A stretch of DNA of 64,000 nt, from NCBI GenBank assembly GCA_900637275.1, contig LR134362.1:1984001-2048000 (forward strand), in the 5' to 3' direction. The DNA is from [Pasteurella] aerogenes (lineage in GTDB: Bacteria > Pseudomonadota > Gammaproteobacteria > Enterobacterales > Pasteurellaceae). The notes beneath the pieces were generated by a model. That model was not told the origin of the DNA, did not search any database, and saw nothing but the letters and a program-made list of their open reading frames with translations. Below, one piece after another: positions 53,356 to 62,314 of the stretch; positions within the stretch are counted from its first letter, which is position 1; the number at the start of each line of letters is the position of its first letter. The position numbers and the translations under genes were made by a program.

Positions 53356-53694
53356 ATGGCTATCAAACGTAATCAAAGACAACGTAAAAAAATGCACCTT
53401 GCCGAATTCCAAGAATTAGGCTTTTTAGTGAATTGGCAATTTGCAGAAAATACGCCGGTTGAACAAGTGGATGAAGTTGTTGATCGCTTTATCGCCGAAG
53501 TAATTCAACCAAACGGGCTTGCCTATGAAGGAAGTGGTTATTTACATTGGGAAGGTTTAGTTTGCTTGGAAAAACTGGGAAAATGCGATGAAAACCACCG
53601 CACTTTAGTCAAAAACTGGCTAGAACAGAATGGATTACAACAAATCGAAATTAGTGAATTATTCGATATTTGGTGGGATTATCCAGCAAAATAA
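53356..53694 (+). CDS. yggL: YggL family (DUF469) ribosome-associated protein
   Basis: A 112-residue protein with the family start NQRQRKKMHLAEFQELGFLVNWQF and a C-terminal FDIWWDYPA. E. coli YggL binds the 50S subunit; its exact role is unsettled. A GGAG site precedes the ATG. It shares the trmB transcription direction and is closed by a bidirectional terminator. An uptake-signal core lies at about 53598. Confidence 0.92.
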   Translation: MAIKRNQRQRKKMHLAEFQELGFLVNWQFAENTPVEQVDEVVDRFIAEVIQPNGLAYEGSGYLHWEGLVCLEKLGKCDENHRTLVKNWLEQNGLQQIEISELFDIWWDYPAK

Positions 53695-53707
53695 TTCTTC
53701 TTCAAAG

Positions 53708-53736
53708 AAAATGCCTGTGTTAACACAGGCATTTTT
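53708..53736. terminator. Bidirectional terminator between yggL and the ABC exporter
   Basis: A perfect 28-bp palindrome (53708-53735) with arms AAAATGCCTGTGTT / AACACAGGCATTTT and flanking T-run. It sits between convergent genes. Confidence 0.92.
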
Positions 53737-53766
53737 ATGGCAAAATCGACCGCACTTTTATCGCGT

Positions 53767-55608
53767 TTACTGCACATCGGATAAAAAACCGCCACTTTGG
53801 TGGCGCCATAATTTGGCGTATAACCCGTTGCGCTCCAATAATTCTGAATGCGAACCTTGTTCGACGATTTTGCCTTGATCTAAGACAATTAAGCGATCCA
53901 TGGCGGCGATTGTGGAGAGGCGATGAGCGATAGCGATCACAGTTTTATTTTCCATCATCTTATCCAAACTGTCTTGGATGGCAACTTCTACTTCGGAATC
54001 TAACGCGCTAGTGGCTTCATCCAATAACAGAATTGGCGCATCTTTCAGCATTACGCGTGCAATCGCGATACGTTGGCGTTGTCCGCCGGAAAGTTTTACC
54101 CCACGTTCGCCCACGTGCGCGTCATAGCCTCGGCGCCCTTGTGCATCTGCCAAATAAGGAATAAATTCCGCCGCTTCGGCACGTTCAGCGGCATTGATCA
54201 TTTCCTCATCAGTAGCATTCGGGCGACCGTAAATAATATTATCGCGTACTGAACGGTGCAACAACGAGGTATCTTGTGTTACCAAGCCGATTTGGCGTCG
54301 TAAACTTTCTTGCGTCACATTGCAAACATCTTGACCATCAATGGTAATTTGCCCTTGTTGCGCTTCATAAAAGCGCAGCAACAAATTAACAATGGTGGAT
54401 TTTCCGGCGCCGGAACGTCCGATTAAGCCTACTTTTTCGCCTGGTTTAATGGTTAAATTAAAATCGCTTAGAAGCGGTTTGTTATCCGCATAAGCAAAGG
54501 AAACTTGATGAAAACAAATTTCGCCTTGGCTAACTTGTAATGGTTTAGCATCTTTTTTATCTAAAATAGTTTGCGGTTTGGTTAAGGTTTGCATTCCGTC
54601 GTTTACCGTACCGATATTTTCAAATAAACGCGCCGCCTCCCACATCACCCAATGAGAAAGCCCATTAATGCGCAACGCCATGGCAACCGCAGTCGCAATG
54701 GCACCCACGCCGACCGAGCCATGTTGCCATAATGCAATACCGAGAATGGCGGTTCCTAAAGTAAGTGCAATATTGGCAGCATAAGTTAAGGAATCCAATA
54801 AGGTTGCTAGACGCATTTGGCTATGCACTGTGACCATAAATTCTTGCATGGAATGTTTGGCATATTCTGCCTCTCTGGCACCGTGTGAGAACAGTTTGAC
54901 AGTAGAAATATTGGCGTAGGCATCAGTAATTCTCCCGGTCATCAAGGAGCGAGCATCGGCTTGGCGTTCGGCCGTTTTGGCTAATTTAGGAATTAATATG
55001 CGTAATAAGCCGATAAATGTAACCAACCACAAGATAAATGGGGCTAAAAACCAGGGATCCAACGTCACCAATACCACGCCGGAAGTAATAAAATACACAC
55101 TGACATAAACCATCATATCAGCAAGCGTGAGAACTGTATCCCGTACTGCTAGTGCGGTTTGCATCACTTTAGCCGAAACTCGCCCGGCAAATTCATCTTG
55201 ATAAAAACTTAGGCTTTGTCCCAGCATTAAACGATGGAAATTCCAGCGTAGGCGCATGGGAAATGCCCCTTGCAGGGTTTGTAAACGCACGGTTGATGCC
55301 AAAAAAGACCAAATAATACTGACCAGTAGCAGCGCTGTCATGCCAAGCAATAAATGCCCTTTTTCATGCCACAAATTAGCCGGCGTATATTGTCCCAACC
55401 AATCAACCAACACACCCATAAATTGGAATAAAATGGCTTCCATCATGCCAACGCCAATAACCAAAATAATGAGTAGCAAGATCCATTTTTTGGTTCCCTC
55501 TAAACTTGACCAAATAAAGGGAATTAAACCTTTTGGCAATTTTTTAGGAGTGGGTTCCGGATAGGTTTCTACTTGTTTCTCAAACCACGAGAAAATTTTA
55601 TTTAACAT
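53767..55608 (-). CDS. ABC exporter, MsbA/multidrug type half-transporter
   Basis: A 613-residue homodimeric exporter subunit. Six membrane helices lie in residues about 40-330. The C-terminal ATPase has Walker A GRSGAGKST, Q-loop LVTQDTSLLHRSVRDNIIYG, signature LSGGQRQRIAIAR, Walker B LLLDEATSALD and switch His in IAHRLSTI. It resembles the uncharacterised Haemophilus exporter HI0663. MsbA is less likely because of the different N-terminal extension (EKQVETYPEPTPKKLP). The opsX start lies 4 nt beyond its own stop-start junction, upstream on the same strand, so the two are probably one operon; a glycolipid or drug substrate is open. Confidence 0.87.
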   Translation of the reverse strand: MLNKIFSWFEKQVETYPEPTPKKLPKGLIPFIWSSLEGTKKWILLLIILVIGVGMMEAILFQFMGVLVDWLGQYTPANLWHEKGHLLLGMTALLLVSIIWSFLASTVRLQTLQGAFPMRLRWNFHRLMLGQSLSFYQDEFAGRVSAKVMQTALAVRDTVLTLADMMVYVSVYFITSGVVLVTLDPWFLAPFILWLVTFIGLLRILIPKLAKTAERQADARSLMTGRITDAYANISTVKLFSHGAREAEYAKHSMQEFMVTVHSQMRLATLLDSLTYAANIALTLGTAILGIALWQHGSVGVGAIATAVAMALRINGLSHWVMWEAARLFENIGTVNDGMQTLTKPQTILDKKDAKPLQVSQGEICFHQVSFAYADNKPLLSDFNLTIKPGEKVGLIGRSGAGKSTIVNLLLRFYEAQQGQITIDGQDVCNVTQESLRRQIGLVTQDTSLLHRSVRDNIIYGRPNATDEEMINAAERAEAAEFIPYLADAQGRRGYDAHVGERGVKLSGGQRQRIAIARVMLKDAPILLLDEATSALDSEVEVAIQDSLDKMMENKTVIAIAHRLSTIAAMDRLIVLDQGKIVEQGSHSELLERNGLYAKLWRHQSGGFLSDVQ

Positions 55609-55611
55609 CAG

Positions 55612-56661
55612 TTATCCTTTTGAATTTTCTATTTTTTCGATTGCGGCAATTACATCTTCTACCTGAATTTCCGCCATCAGATTTTTACCTTTTAATTTTG
55701 TTGCCCAAGGCAATTGAGCAGAAGGTTTGCCAAATTCTTTTTGCACATTTTGCTCATATACAGATACGATGTTGTCCAAATTATAATAAGGACCGGTGCG
55801 CAACGGATTATGATAGGCATACAGCCCGATAATTGGTGTGCCTTGCGTGGTGGCGATATGTGCCGGACCGCTATCTGGTGCGACAACCAAATCTACCAAA
55901 CCAATCAGTGTCGAAAGTTCCAATAGCGAAGTTTTACCGCATAAATTCGTTGGCGTAAAATCACAATGTGCCACAATATCTTTAACCATCGCCATTTCGC
56001 GCTCAGCCGGTGAACCACATAAAATAACATGCATATGGCGTTGATTTGCGTAATTTGCAATTGCTGCATAACGTTGCGGCAACCAATCTTTTTCCGCTTT
56101 GCTGGAACAAGGGGAAATCAAAAGATTACGTCTGTTCGGATCTAAATAAAGTGCCATTTGCCGGCGCATTTCATCAGTTATCCCCAAATCCCACGTTGGC
56201 GGACTTACTGGAACCCCCAAGTAAGCGACAAAGGCTAAGAAACCGTCTAACACATGTGGTGTTGCCGGATCCTCAATGCGTCGATTGGTAAACAACCATT
56301 GTCCTTCTCGAGCGCGTTGTTTACCAAAACCGACTTTATAATTGGCTTTGATGCCCAACGAAAGCAATGACGCACGAAAAGCGGTCTGCATATTGAGTAG
56401 TGCGTCAAAATGACAATCTTTTAACTGCTTCCATAACGCTAACACCCCCTTCCAGCCAGTTTTCTTGTCATACACCACAAAACGAATTCCTTTCACATGG
56501 CGAAAAAGTGACGCTTCTGTCTTACCGATGATCCACGTAATCTGCGTTTGTTGCCAATGGCGCTGAATTTGCTGTACCGCGGCAAGTACATGGCAAGTAT
56601 CGCCGATGGCAGATAAACGGAGGATACAAAGGGATTTTGGCGGTTGTGTAAAAAGTGGCAT
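55612..56661 (-). CDS. opsX: LPS heptosyltransferase, OpsX type (GT9)
   Basis: A 349-residue inner-core glycosyltransferase that adds the first heptose to Kdo in Pasteurellaceae. It has the GT9 pattern: ILRLSAIGDTCHVLAAVQQI at the N terminus, and DLVVAPDSGPAHIATTQGTPIIGLY in the C-terminal nucleotide-binding half. It is similar to OpsX of H. influenzae. The divergent neighbour kdkA phosphorylates the same Kdo, an arrangement seen in H. influenzae, which supports the assignment. Its stop is 3 nt before the ABC exporter start. Confidence 0.9.
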   Translation of the reverse strand: MPLFTQPPKSLCILRLSAIGDTCHVLAAVQQIQRHWQQTQITWIIGKTEASLFRHVKGIRFVVYDKKTGWKGVLALWKQLKDCHFDALLNMQTAFRASLLSLGIKANYKVGFGKQRAREGQWLFTNRRIEDPATPHVLDGFLAFVAYLGVPVSPPTWDLGITDEMRRQMALYLDPNRRNLLISPCSSKAEKDWLPQRYAAIANYANQRHMHVILCGSPAEREMAMVKDIVAHCDFTPTNLCGKTSLLELSTLIGLVDLVVAPDSGPAHIATTQGTPIIGLYAYHNPLRTGPYYNLDNIVSVYEQNVQKEFGKPSAQLPWATKLKGKNLMAEIQVEDVIAAIEKIENSKG

Positions 56662-56741
56662 ATCTTTTCCTATGACTTTTGGTATTTTATTAATTTTACC
56701 GTAGAATATGGCTATCCCTCTATTTTATAAGAAATTCGTCG

Positions 56742-57467
56742 ATGATGCTTGAATTCCAACTGAAAAAACAGTTTTTTATTTTTAATTTCAGTCAACCGCT
56801 GGCTGACCAAGCGCATTTTTTTGAGCCAGCCTATTGGCTGCAACAAAATCGCGTTTTAGGTTCCGCCAAAGGGCGAGGAACCACATGGTTTGTGCAAACT
56901 CAGGATTTATTTGGTGTCAATTGCGCCTTGCGCCATTATTATCGTGGCGGGCTTTGGGGGAAAATCAACAAAGATCGTTATTATTTCACTTCATTGCAAG
57001 AAACGCGCAGTTTTGCTGAATTTCATCTCTTAAACCGCCTCCATCAAGCCGGATTACCGGTACCTAAACCAATAGGCGCTCGCGTGCATCAACATGCCTT
57101 GGGTTGCTATAGCGCCGATATTTTGACAGAACGTATTGAACACGCGCAAGATTTAACCGCACTTTTACAACACACTGAATTATCCGCTGCGGCATGGCAG
57201 CAAATCGGCAGCTTAATCCGCCGCCTACATGATATGCAAATCTGCCACACCGACTTAAATGCGCACAACATTTTAGTGCAACACACAGCCGAAACTGAAC
57301 ATTATTGGCTGCTGGATTTTGATAAGTGCGGTGAAAAATCCGGTAATTTTTGGAAAGCCGAAAACTTACAGCGTTTGCACCGCTCTTTTGTTAAAGAAGT
57401 CGGACGCTTGGGGATTCATTTCACTGAACAGCATTGGCAACATTTATTAGCGGGATATAGGCATTAA
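56742..57467 (+). CDS. kdkA: 3-deoxy-D-manno-octulosonic acid (Kdo) kinase
   Basis: A 241-residue kinase that phosphorylates the single Kdo residue of lipid A in Pasteurellaceae with a one-Kdo inner core. The protein-kinase-like motifs are HTDLNAHNIL, with catalytic Asp171, and the metal-binding DFDKCG around residue 192. Similarity to H. influenzae KdkA is evident (VGSAKGRGTT-like GSAKGRGTTWF, NCALRHYYRGGLWGK). ATG repeats twice at the start. No strong ribosome-binding site is visible. It is divergent from opsX with an 80-bp shared promoter region. Confidence 0.94.
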   Translation: MMLEFQLKKQFFIFNFSQPLADQAHFFEPAYWLQQNRVLGSAKGRGTTWFVQTQDLFGVNCALRHYYRGGLWGKINKDRYYFTSLQETRSFAEFHLLNRLHQAGLPVPKPIGARVHQHALGCYSADILTERIEHAQDLTALLQHTELSAAAWQQIGSLIRRLHDMQICHTDLNAHNILVQHTAETEHYWLLDFDKCGEKSGNFWKAENLQRLHRSFVKEVGRLGIHFTEQHWQHLLAGYRH

Positions 57468-57557
57468 GTGCTGTGGTTTGTCTTTTAGTATTGCGACAAC
57501 GCGACCATGATGTTCTGAAAGCAAAATTTACAAAAATTTCATCGCACTTTAGTGGGT

Positions 57558-57594
57558 AAAAATAAAAGCACGAATGAGTCGTGCTTTTATTTTT
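57558..57594. terminator. Bidirectional terminator after kdkA
   Basis: A 16-bp perfect stem (57558-57573 / 57579-57594) with core AAAAGCACGA / TCGTGCTTTT and a 5-nt loop, flanked by A/T runs. It lies between convergent kdkA and the symporter gene. The rest of 57468-57626 is empty. Confidence 0.9.
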
Positions 57595-57626
57595 AATTCA
57601 GATTTGTTTGCATAAAATAATAAGCG

Positions 57627-59303
57627 TTAAGATTTAAATTGTTTATTTCGTTCTTTGGCGAAAACATAGATGAAATATAACAAAGTAAATGCGCCGAAGC
57701 AGTAATAACCAATCCAAACAAATTCCGGTGCATTTTTCGCCATAAAGATATACATACTAAATGAAGCGAAGGTGACGATTAATGAAACTGCTTTTGCAAA
57801 TGCCCAAGGTTGAATATCCACTTGTTTGGTATATTCTTCTTGATACGGATTTTCCATTGGTTTTACTTTACCGATAATCAACATAACAACAACGTTAAGG
57901 ACAAATAAAATTGCGATCAAATGGAAGAAATGAATATCGACTTTGATCACATAGGTACATACGACATAAGCCACCATACCAAAAATTAACCCAAATTTCG
58001 CTGCAATTGGTGGTACACGTTTAGTTAATAATCCGACGACTACCACGCTTAAAATCGGTGCGTTGAAAATCCCTTGTAATTCTTGAATTAAGAAATATAA
58101 ACCATCCGGTGCGTTTGCCACTAACGGTGCAACGATCATGGAAACTACTGCTAAAATTGTTCCCACCCATTTACCGACACTCACTAATTTCATATCGCTG
58201 GCATTTGGGTTAATTTTGACTTTATACACATTGCGTGAAAACAACGTAACGGAGGAATTTAGCGCACTGTTAAAAGTAGAAAGTACCGCACCAACAACCA
58301 CTGCCGCGAAGAAACCAACGAAGGCATCCGGTAACACTAAATGGACTAAATCCGGATAAGCTTGGTCAGGAATATCTAATTTTCCTTGGAAAATATGATA
58401 AGCAATAATCCCTGGTAGAATGATTAATAATGGACCGAGTAGTTTTAAGAAAGCGCAAAGTAGCACCCCTTTTTGTCCTTCTTTTAAGTCTTTGGCACCT
58501 AATGCACGTTGAATAATGGACTGATTGGTACACCAGAAGAATAAGTTAGAAATAATCATCCCGGTAAATAGGGTAGAAAATGGTACAACGGAATTTTCAT
58601 CACCAATGGAATTAAAATGATCCGGGTTAGCATGATAAACCTCTTTTAGTCCTTCCCACGCATTGCCATCGCCTACATAAGCCAAGCCTAATACGGTCAC
58701 CATAATTCCGCCGATCAATAAGCCTACGCCATTAATTGTATCGGAAACCGCTACCGCTTTTAAACCACCGAAAATTGCATAGATAGAACCTAAAATACCG
58801 ATTCCCCATACCATAATCCAAAGTGCAGTGGTTTTATCAACGCCAAAGACATTAGATACTTGGAACAAGCTTTCCAATGCGAGAGCGCCGGTGTAAAGCA
58901 CGATAGGTAATAAAGAAATGACGTAGCAACCGAGGAAAAGTAATGAAGTGATTAATAATGTGCCTTTGTCAAAACGGCGTTCCAAAAATTCTGGGATAGT
59001 AGCGATACCTAATTTTAAATATTTCGGTAAGAAATAGAGCGCAAATGCGGCAATGGTAATGGCTGCCAATACTTCCCATGCCATAACGATAAAACCTTGG
59101 CGATAGGCCAATCCGTTTAAGCCGACTAAATGTTCGGTGGACAGATTGGTTAATAACATCGAACCGGCAATAAACGTGGCGGTTAATGAACGACCGGCAA
59201 GGTAATAACCTTCTGAATTGCTTAAATCGTCTTTTCTAGTGTACCACCACGCTAGCACAGCAACCAAAGCAGTAAATCCAACAAATGATATAAAAGCTAA
59301 CAT
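57627..59303 (-). CDS. Sodium:solute symporter, SSS family (YidK-like)
   Basis: A 558-residue sodium-coupled symporter with 13-14 expected helices. SGSL-like GSMLLTNLSTEHLVGLNG, YAIFGGLKAVAVSDTINGVGLLIGG and FFWCTNQSIIQRALGAKDLKEGQKG are close to E. coli YidK and to sodium/sugar carriers such as SglT. The probable substrate is a sugar or related compound, but specificity is not readable. It forms a single unit. The 379-bp upstream region holds two conspicuous inverted repeats, suggesting specific regulation. Confidence 0.88.
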   Translation of the reverse strand: MLAFISFVGFTALVAVLAWWYTRKDDLSNSEGYYLAGRSLTATFIAGSMLLTNLSTEHLVGLNGLAYRQGFIVMAWEVLAAITIAAFALYFLPKYLKLGIATIPEFLERRFDKGTLLITSLLFLGCYVISLLPIVLYTGALALESLFQVSNVFGVDKTTALWIMVWGIGILGSIYAIFGGLKAVAVSDTINGVGLLIGGIMVTVLGLAYVGDGNAWEGLKEVYHANPDHFNSIGDENSVVPFSTLFTGMIISNLFFWCTNQSIIQRALGAKDLKEGQKGVLLCAFLKLLGPLLIILPGIIAYHIFQGKLDIPDQAYPDLVHLVLPDAFVGFFAAVVVGAVLSTFNSALNSSVTLFSRNVYKVKINPNASDMKLVSVGKWVGTILAVVSMIVAPLVANAPDGLYFLIQELQGIFNAPILSVVVVGLLTKRVPPIAAKFGLIFGMVAYVVCTYVIKVDIHFFHLIAILFVLNVVVMLIIGKVKPMENPYQEEYTKQVDIQPWAFAKAVSLIVTFASFSMYIFMAKNAPEFVWIGYYCFGAFTLLYFIYVFAKERNKQFKS

Positions 59304-59355
59304 AATAATTTCCTTATATCGGGTTTCTGGTCATTGTATACAACAATGCGAGGAT

Positions 59356-59404
59356 GAAAACGGTTTTGCAACGTTTTCTTATTTTGAAATATATATTTCA
59401 AAAT
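59356..59404. promoter_or_regulatory. Operator-like inverted repeats upstream of the SSS symporter
   Basis: A perfect 24-bp palindrome spans 59381-59404, with half-site ATTTTGAAATAT. Next to it GAAAACG (59356-59362) faces CGTTTTC (59372-59378) across 9 bp. Both lie 53-101 bp upstream of the symporter start on its upstream side. The remaining 59405-59633 contains no gene, only AT-rich DNA. Confidence 0.55.
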
Positions 59405-59633
59405 TTGATTTAACAAATACTTTTGTTCTATTTTGCTACAGAGATCAAATTTTTTCTTTCTTCCTGACCTATTTTTATGCAAAAAGCACTTATTAAAAGT
59501 AGAAAAACAAGAAAATCAAAATAAAAAATGAAAAATTTATTGCATTTTTAAAAGAAATAAAAAACTAGTTCAAGGAAAAAGAGAATTACGTTTATTGAGG
59601 AGATGGTAGATTTATTTTTTCTAGATAAAACAA

Positions 59634-59660
59634 AAAGTGCGGTCATTTTAACCGCACTTT
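59634..59660 (-). terminator. ilvC terminator made of paired uptake signals
   Basis: AAAGTGCGGT (59634-59643) / ACCGCACTTT (59651-59660), 10-bp perfect stem, 7-nt loop. A T-run follows on the minus strand. Confidence 0.82.
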
Positions 59661-59682
59661 CCTTTGGATTAAGGATTAAAAA

Positions 59683-61164
59683 TTAACCGCCAACAGAAAT
59701 GCGTTTCATATCCGTCATATAACCACGTAACTCTTGACCGATTAATTCAACCGGATGGTTGCGGATAGCATCGTTGATGTCGCGTAGGTAAACATTGTCG
59801 ATTTCCGCAGTTGGGGTTGGTTCACCTAAGTCACCTTTTTGCAACATTGGAATTAATTTTTCCGCAAGGATTGGGGTTGCAACGTGTGAGAATAAGTAGT
59901 TACCGTATTCTGCGGTATCGGAAATGACCACGTTCATTTCGTATAAGCGTTTACGCGCGATAGTGTTGGCGATTAACGGTAATTCGTGTAATGACTCATA
60001 GTATGCAGATTCTTCATAAATACCGCTTGCAACCATTGCATCAAATGCCATTTCAACACCAGCTTTTACCATCGCCACCATCACAACACCATTATCAAAA
60101 TATTCTTGTTCTGAAATTTTGATACTGTCTGCTTTTGGTGAATTTTCAAAGGCGGTTTTGCCGGTTTCTTCGCGCCATTTTAACAAGTTTGCGTCACCGT
60201 TCGCCCAGTCTGCCATCATGGTGGAGGAAAATTCGCCACTGATGATGTCATCCATATGTTTTAAATAAAGATCATTTAATTGTGCTTTAATTTCTTCCGC
60301 TAATTCAAAGGCACGGATTTTCGCAGAGTTGGATAAACGATCCATCATTAAGGTAATTCCGCCTTGTTTTAAGGCTTCGGTGATAGTTTCCCAGCCGTAT
60401 TGGATTAATTTGCTGGCGTAGGCTGGATCTTTACCGTCTGCTACTAATTTGTCGTAGCACACGATAGAACCGGCTTGCAACATACCACAAAGGATGGTTT
60501 GCTCACCCATTAAGTCAGATTTCACTTCAGCAACGAAAGATGATTCTAATACACCCGCACGGTCGCCACCTGTTGCAGAAGCCCACGCTTTCGCGATTGC
60601 CATCCCTTCGCCTTGTGGGTCATTTTCAGGGTGAACAGCGATTAAGGTTGGTACGCCGAAACCACGTTTATATTCTTCACGAACTTCGGTACCCGGACAT
60701 TTTGGCGCGACCATCACAACGGTAATATCTTTACGAATTTGTTCGCCCACTTCAACGATATTGAAACCGTGTGAGTAACCGAATGCTGCACCTTGTTTCA
60801 TCAATGGCATGACATCAGCTACCACTTTGGAGTGTTGTTTGTCTGGAGTTAAGTTAACCACTAAATCGGCAGTTGGAATTAATTCTTGGTAAGTACCCAC
60901 TTTAAAACCATTTTCGGAAGCGCGGGTAAATGATGCGCGTTTTTCTGCAATTGCCTCGGAGCGCAACGCATAAGCAATATCTAAACCGGAATCACGCATA
61001 TTTAAACCTTGGTTTAATCCTTGCGCGCCACAACCTACGATAACAATTTTCTTTCCTTTCAAGAAGTTACAACCGTCAGCGAATTCAGCGCGGTCCATAA
61101 AACGACAGCGACCTAATTGGTCAAGTTGTTGACGTAAGTTTAATGTATTGAAATAGTTAGCCAT
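59683..61164 (-). CDS. ilvC: Ketol-acid reductoisomerase
   Basis: The 493-residue class II (long) enzyme of valine and isoleucine synthesis, converting acetolactate and acetohydroxybutyrate. The NADPH-binding motif is IVGCGAQGLNQG. Two knotted C-terminal domains carry the metal-site regions around SDLMGEQTILCGML and SDTAEYGNYLF. Length agrees with E. coli IlvC (491). It is divergent from ilvY, its expected activator. Confidence 0.97.
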   Translation of the reverse strand: MANYFNTLNLRQQLDQLGRCRFMDRAEFADGCNFLKGKKIVIVGCGAQGLNQGLNMRDSGLDIAYALRSEAIAEKRASFTRASENGFKVGTYQELIPTADLVVNLTPDKQHSKVVADVMPLMKQGAAFGYSHGFNIVEVGEQIRKDITVVMVAPKCPGTEVREEYKRGFGVPTLIAVHPENDPQGEGMAIAKAWASATGGDRAGVLESSFVAEVKSDLMGEQTILCGMLQAGSIVCYDKLVADGKDPAYASKLIQYGWETITEALKQGGITLMMDRLSNSAKIRAFELAEEIKAQLNDLYLKHMDDIISGEFSSTMMADWANGDANLLKWREETGKTAFENSPKADSIKISEQEYFDNGVVMVAMVKAGVEMAFDAMVASGIYEESAYYESLHELPLIANTIARKRLYEMNVVISDTAEYGNYLFSHVATPILAEKLIPMLQKGDLGEPTPTAEIDNVYLRDINDAIRNHPVELIGQELRGYMTDMKRISVGG

Positions 61165-61272
61165 AATAGGATCCTTTATATTTTGGATGATGTTGTGTTT
61201 GCATATTGTTTTATGTTGTTACAGATTATCGCTTTTTTTACATTGCGTAAATTGATATTATTGCGATTTATT

Positions 61273-61289
61273 ATTGCATTTTTTGCAAT
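61273..61289. promoter_or_regulatory. IlvY operator candidate in the ilvC-ilvY gap
   Basis: ATTGCATTTTTTGCAAT: 6-bp arms ATTGCA / TGCAAT with a 5-bp spacer, fitting the T-N11-A rule for LysR-type regulators. Further ATTGCG-like half-sites occur at about 61242 and 61259, so tandem operators as known in E. coli ilvYC are possible. Confidence 0.6.
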
Positions 61290-61363
61290 GAATTGTATTA
61301 AAAATGACCGCGCTTTTAGCGGCGAAGCTCGCCAATATTTCACCAAATTTAGGAGGGTGAACC

Positions 61364-62242
61364 ATGGAATTTCGCGATTTACACTTATTTTTACACCTTG
61401 CCGACAGTAAAAATTTCAGCCAGACTGCCAGCCAAAATTTTATGTCGGCATCCACGCTGTCGCGCCAAATTCAGCGCATGGAAGAAGAATTGGGGGAAAC
61501 GCTGTTGTTGCGCGATAATCGTCAGGTATCGCTGACGGAAGCCGGAGAAAAATTTCGCCTATTTGCGCAACAAAACTGGCAGCAATGGCTGCAATTTAAG
61601 CAATCTTTAAGTGCGGATCCGCAGGAATTAAGTGGAGAATTGCGCCTTTTCTGTTCGGTGACCGCTGCTTATAGTCATTTGCCACCAATTTTGGAACGTT
61701 TTCGTTCGCGTTATCCGAAAGTAGAAATTCAATTGACGACTGGCGATCCGGCGTTGGCGGTGCAACAAATTCAAACCCAACAAATTGATTTAGCGCTTGC
61801 CGGCCGACCGGCGCATTTGCCAAATGGCATTATTTTTCATTATATTGACGATATTTCTTTGTCGTTAATTGCACCGCGTATCGCTTGCCCAGCGACGCAA
61901 TTATTGCAACAATCGCCGATTGATTGGCAGCAAATTCCGTTTATTTTGCCGGTAGAAGGACCAGCAAGGCAGCGCATTGACCAATGGTTTAAGCAACAAA
62001 AAATTAAATACCCGAAAATTTATGCGACGGTGTCCGGACATGAAGGAATTGTGCCGATGGTAGCGCTGGGCTGTGGGGTGGCGATGTTACCGGATGTGGT
62101 GATGAAAAATAGCCCGATGATAAGTCAAGTGTCCACCTTGGCAGTAGATTTTCCGATTGAGCCTTTTGAATTGGGGATTTGCGTACAACGAAAATGTCTT
62201 GAGCAACCGATAATTCGTGCATTTTGGGAAATGTTGGGGTAA
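61364..62242 (+). CDS. ilvY: LysR-type activator of ilvC (IlvY)
   Basis: A 292-residue LysR-family regulator. The N-terminal winged helix-turn-helix is FSQTASQNFMSASTLSRQIQRMEEELG, and the rest is the inducer-binding domain that should sense acetolactate or acetohydroxybutyrate. An excellent AGGAGGGTG site precedes the ATG. Divergent position to ilvC and the LysR operator between them identify it as IlvY. The stop overlaps the left arm of its terminator. Confidence 0.93.
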   Translation: MEFRDLHLFLHLADSKNFSQTASQNFMSASTLSRQIQRMEEELGETLLLRDNRQVSLTEAGEKFRLFAQQNWQQWLQFKQSLSADPQELSGELRLFCSVTAAYSHLPPILERFRSRYPKVEIQLTTGDPALAVQQIQTQQIDLALAGRPAHLPNGIIFHYIDDISLSLIAPRIACPATQLLQQSPIDWQQIPFILPVEGPARQRIDQWFKQQKIKYPKIYATVSGHEGIVPMVALGCGVAMLPDVVMKNSPMISQVSTLAVDFPIEPFELGICVQRKCLEQPIIRAFWEMLG

Positions 62243-62283
62243 AGTGCGGTGAGAAATTATGAAATTTTTCACCGCACTTTTAT
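62241..62283 (+). terminator. ilvY terminator made of paired uptake signals, overlapping the stop codon
   Basis: AAAGTGCGGTGA (62241-62252) / TCACCGCACTTT (62269-62280), 12-bp perfect stem with a 16-nt loop, then T-A-rich DNA. The first two A residues belong to the TAA stop at 62240-62242. Confidence 0.75.
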
Positions 62284-62314
62284 ACCGGTTTAACTGATAA
62301 TTAAAGGTATCGCC

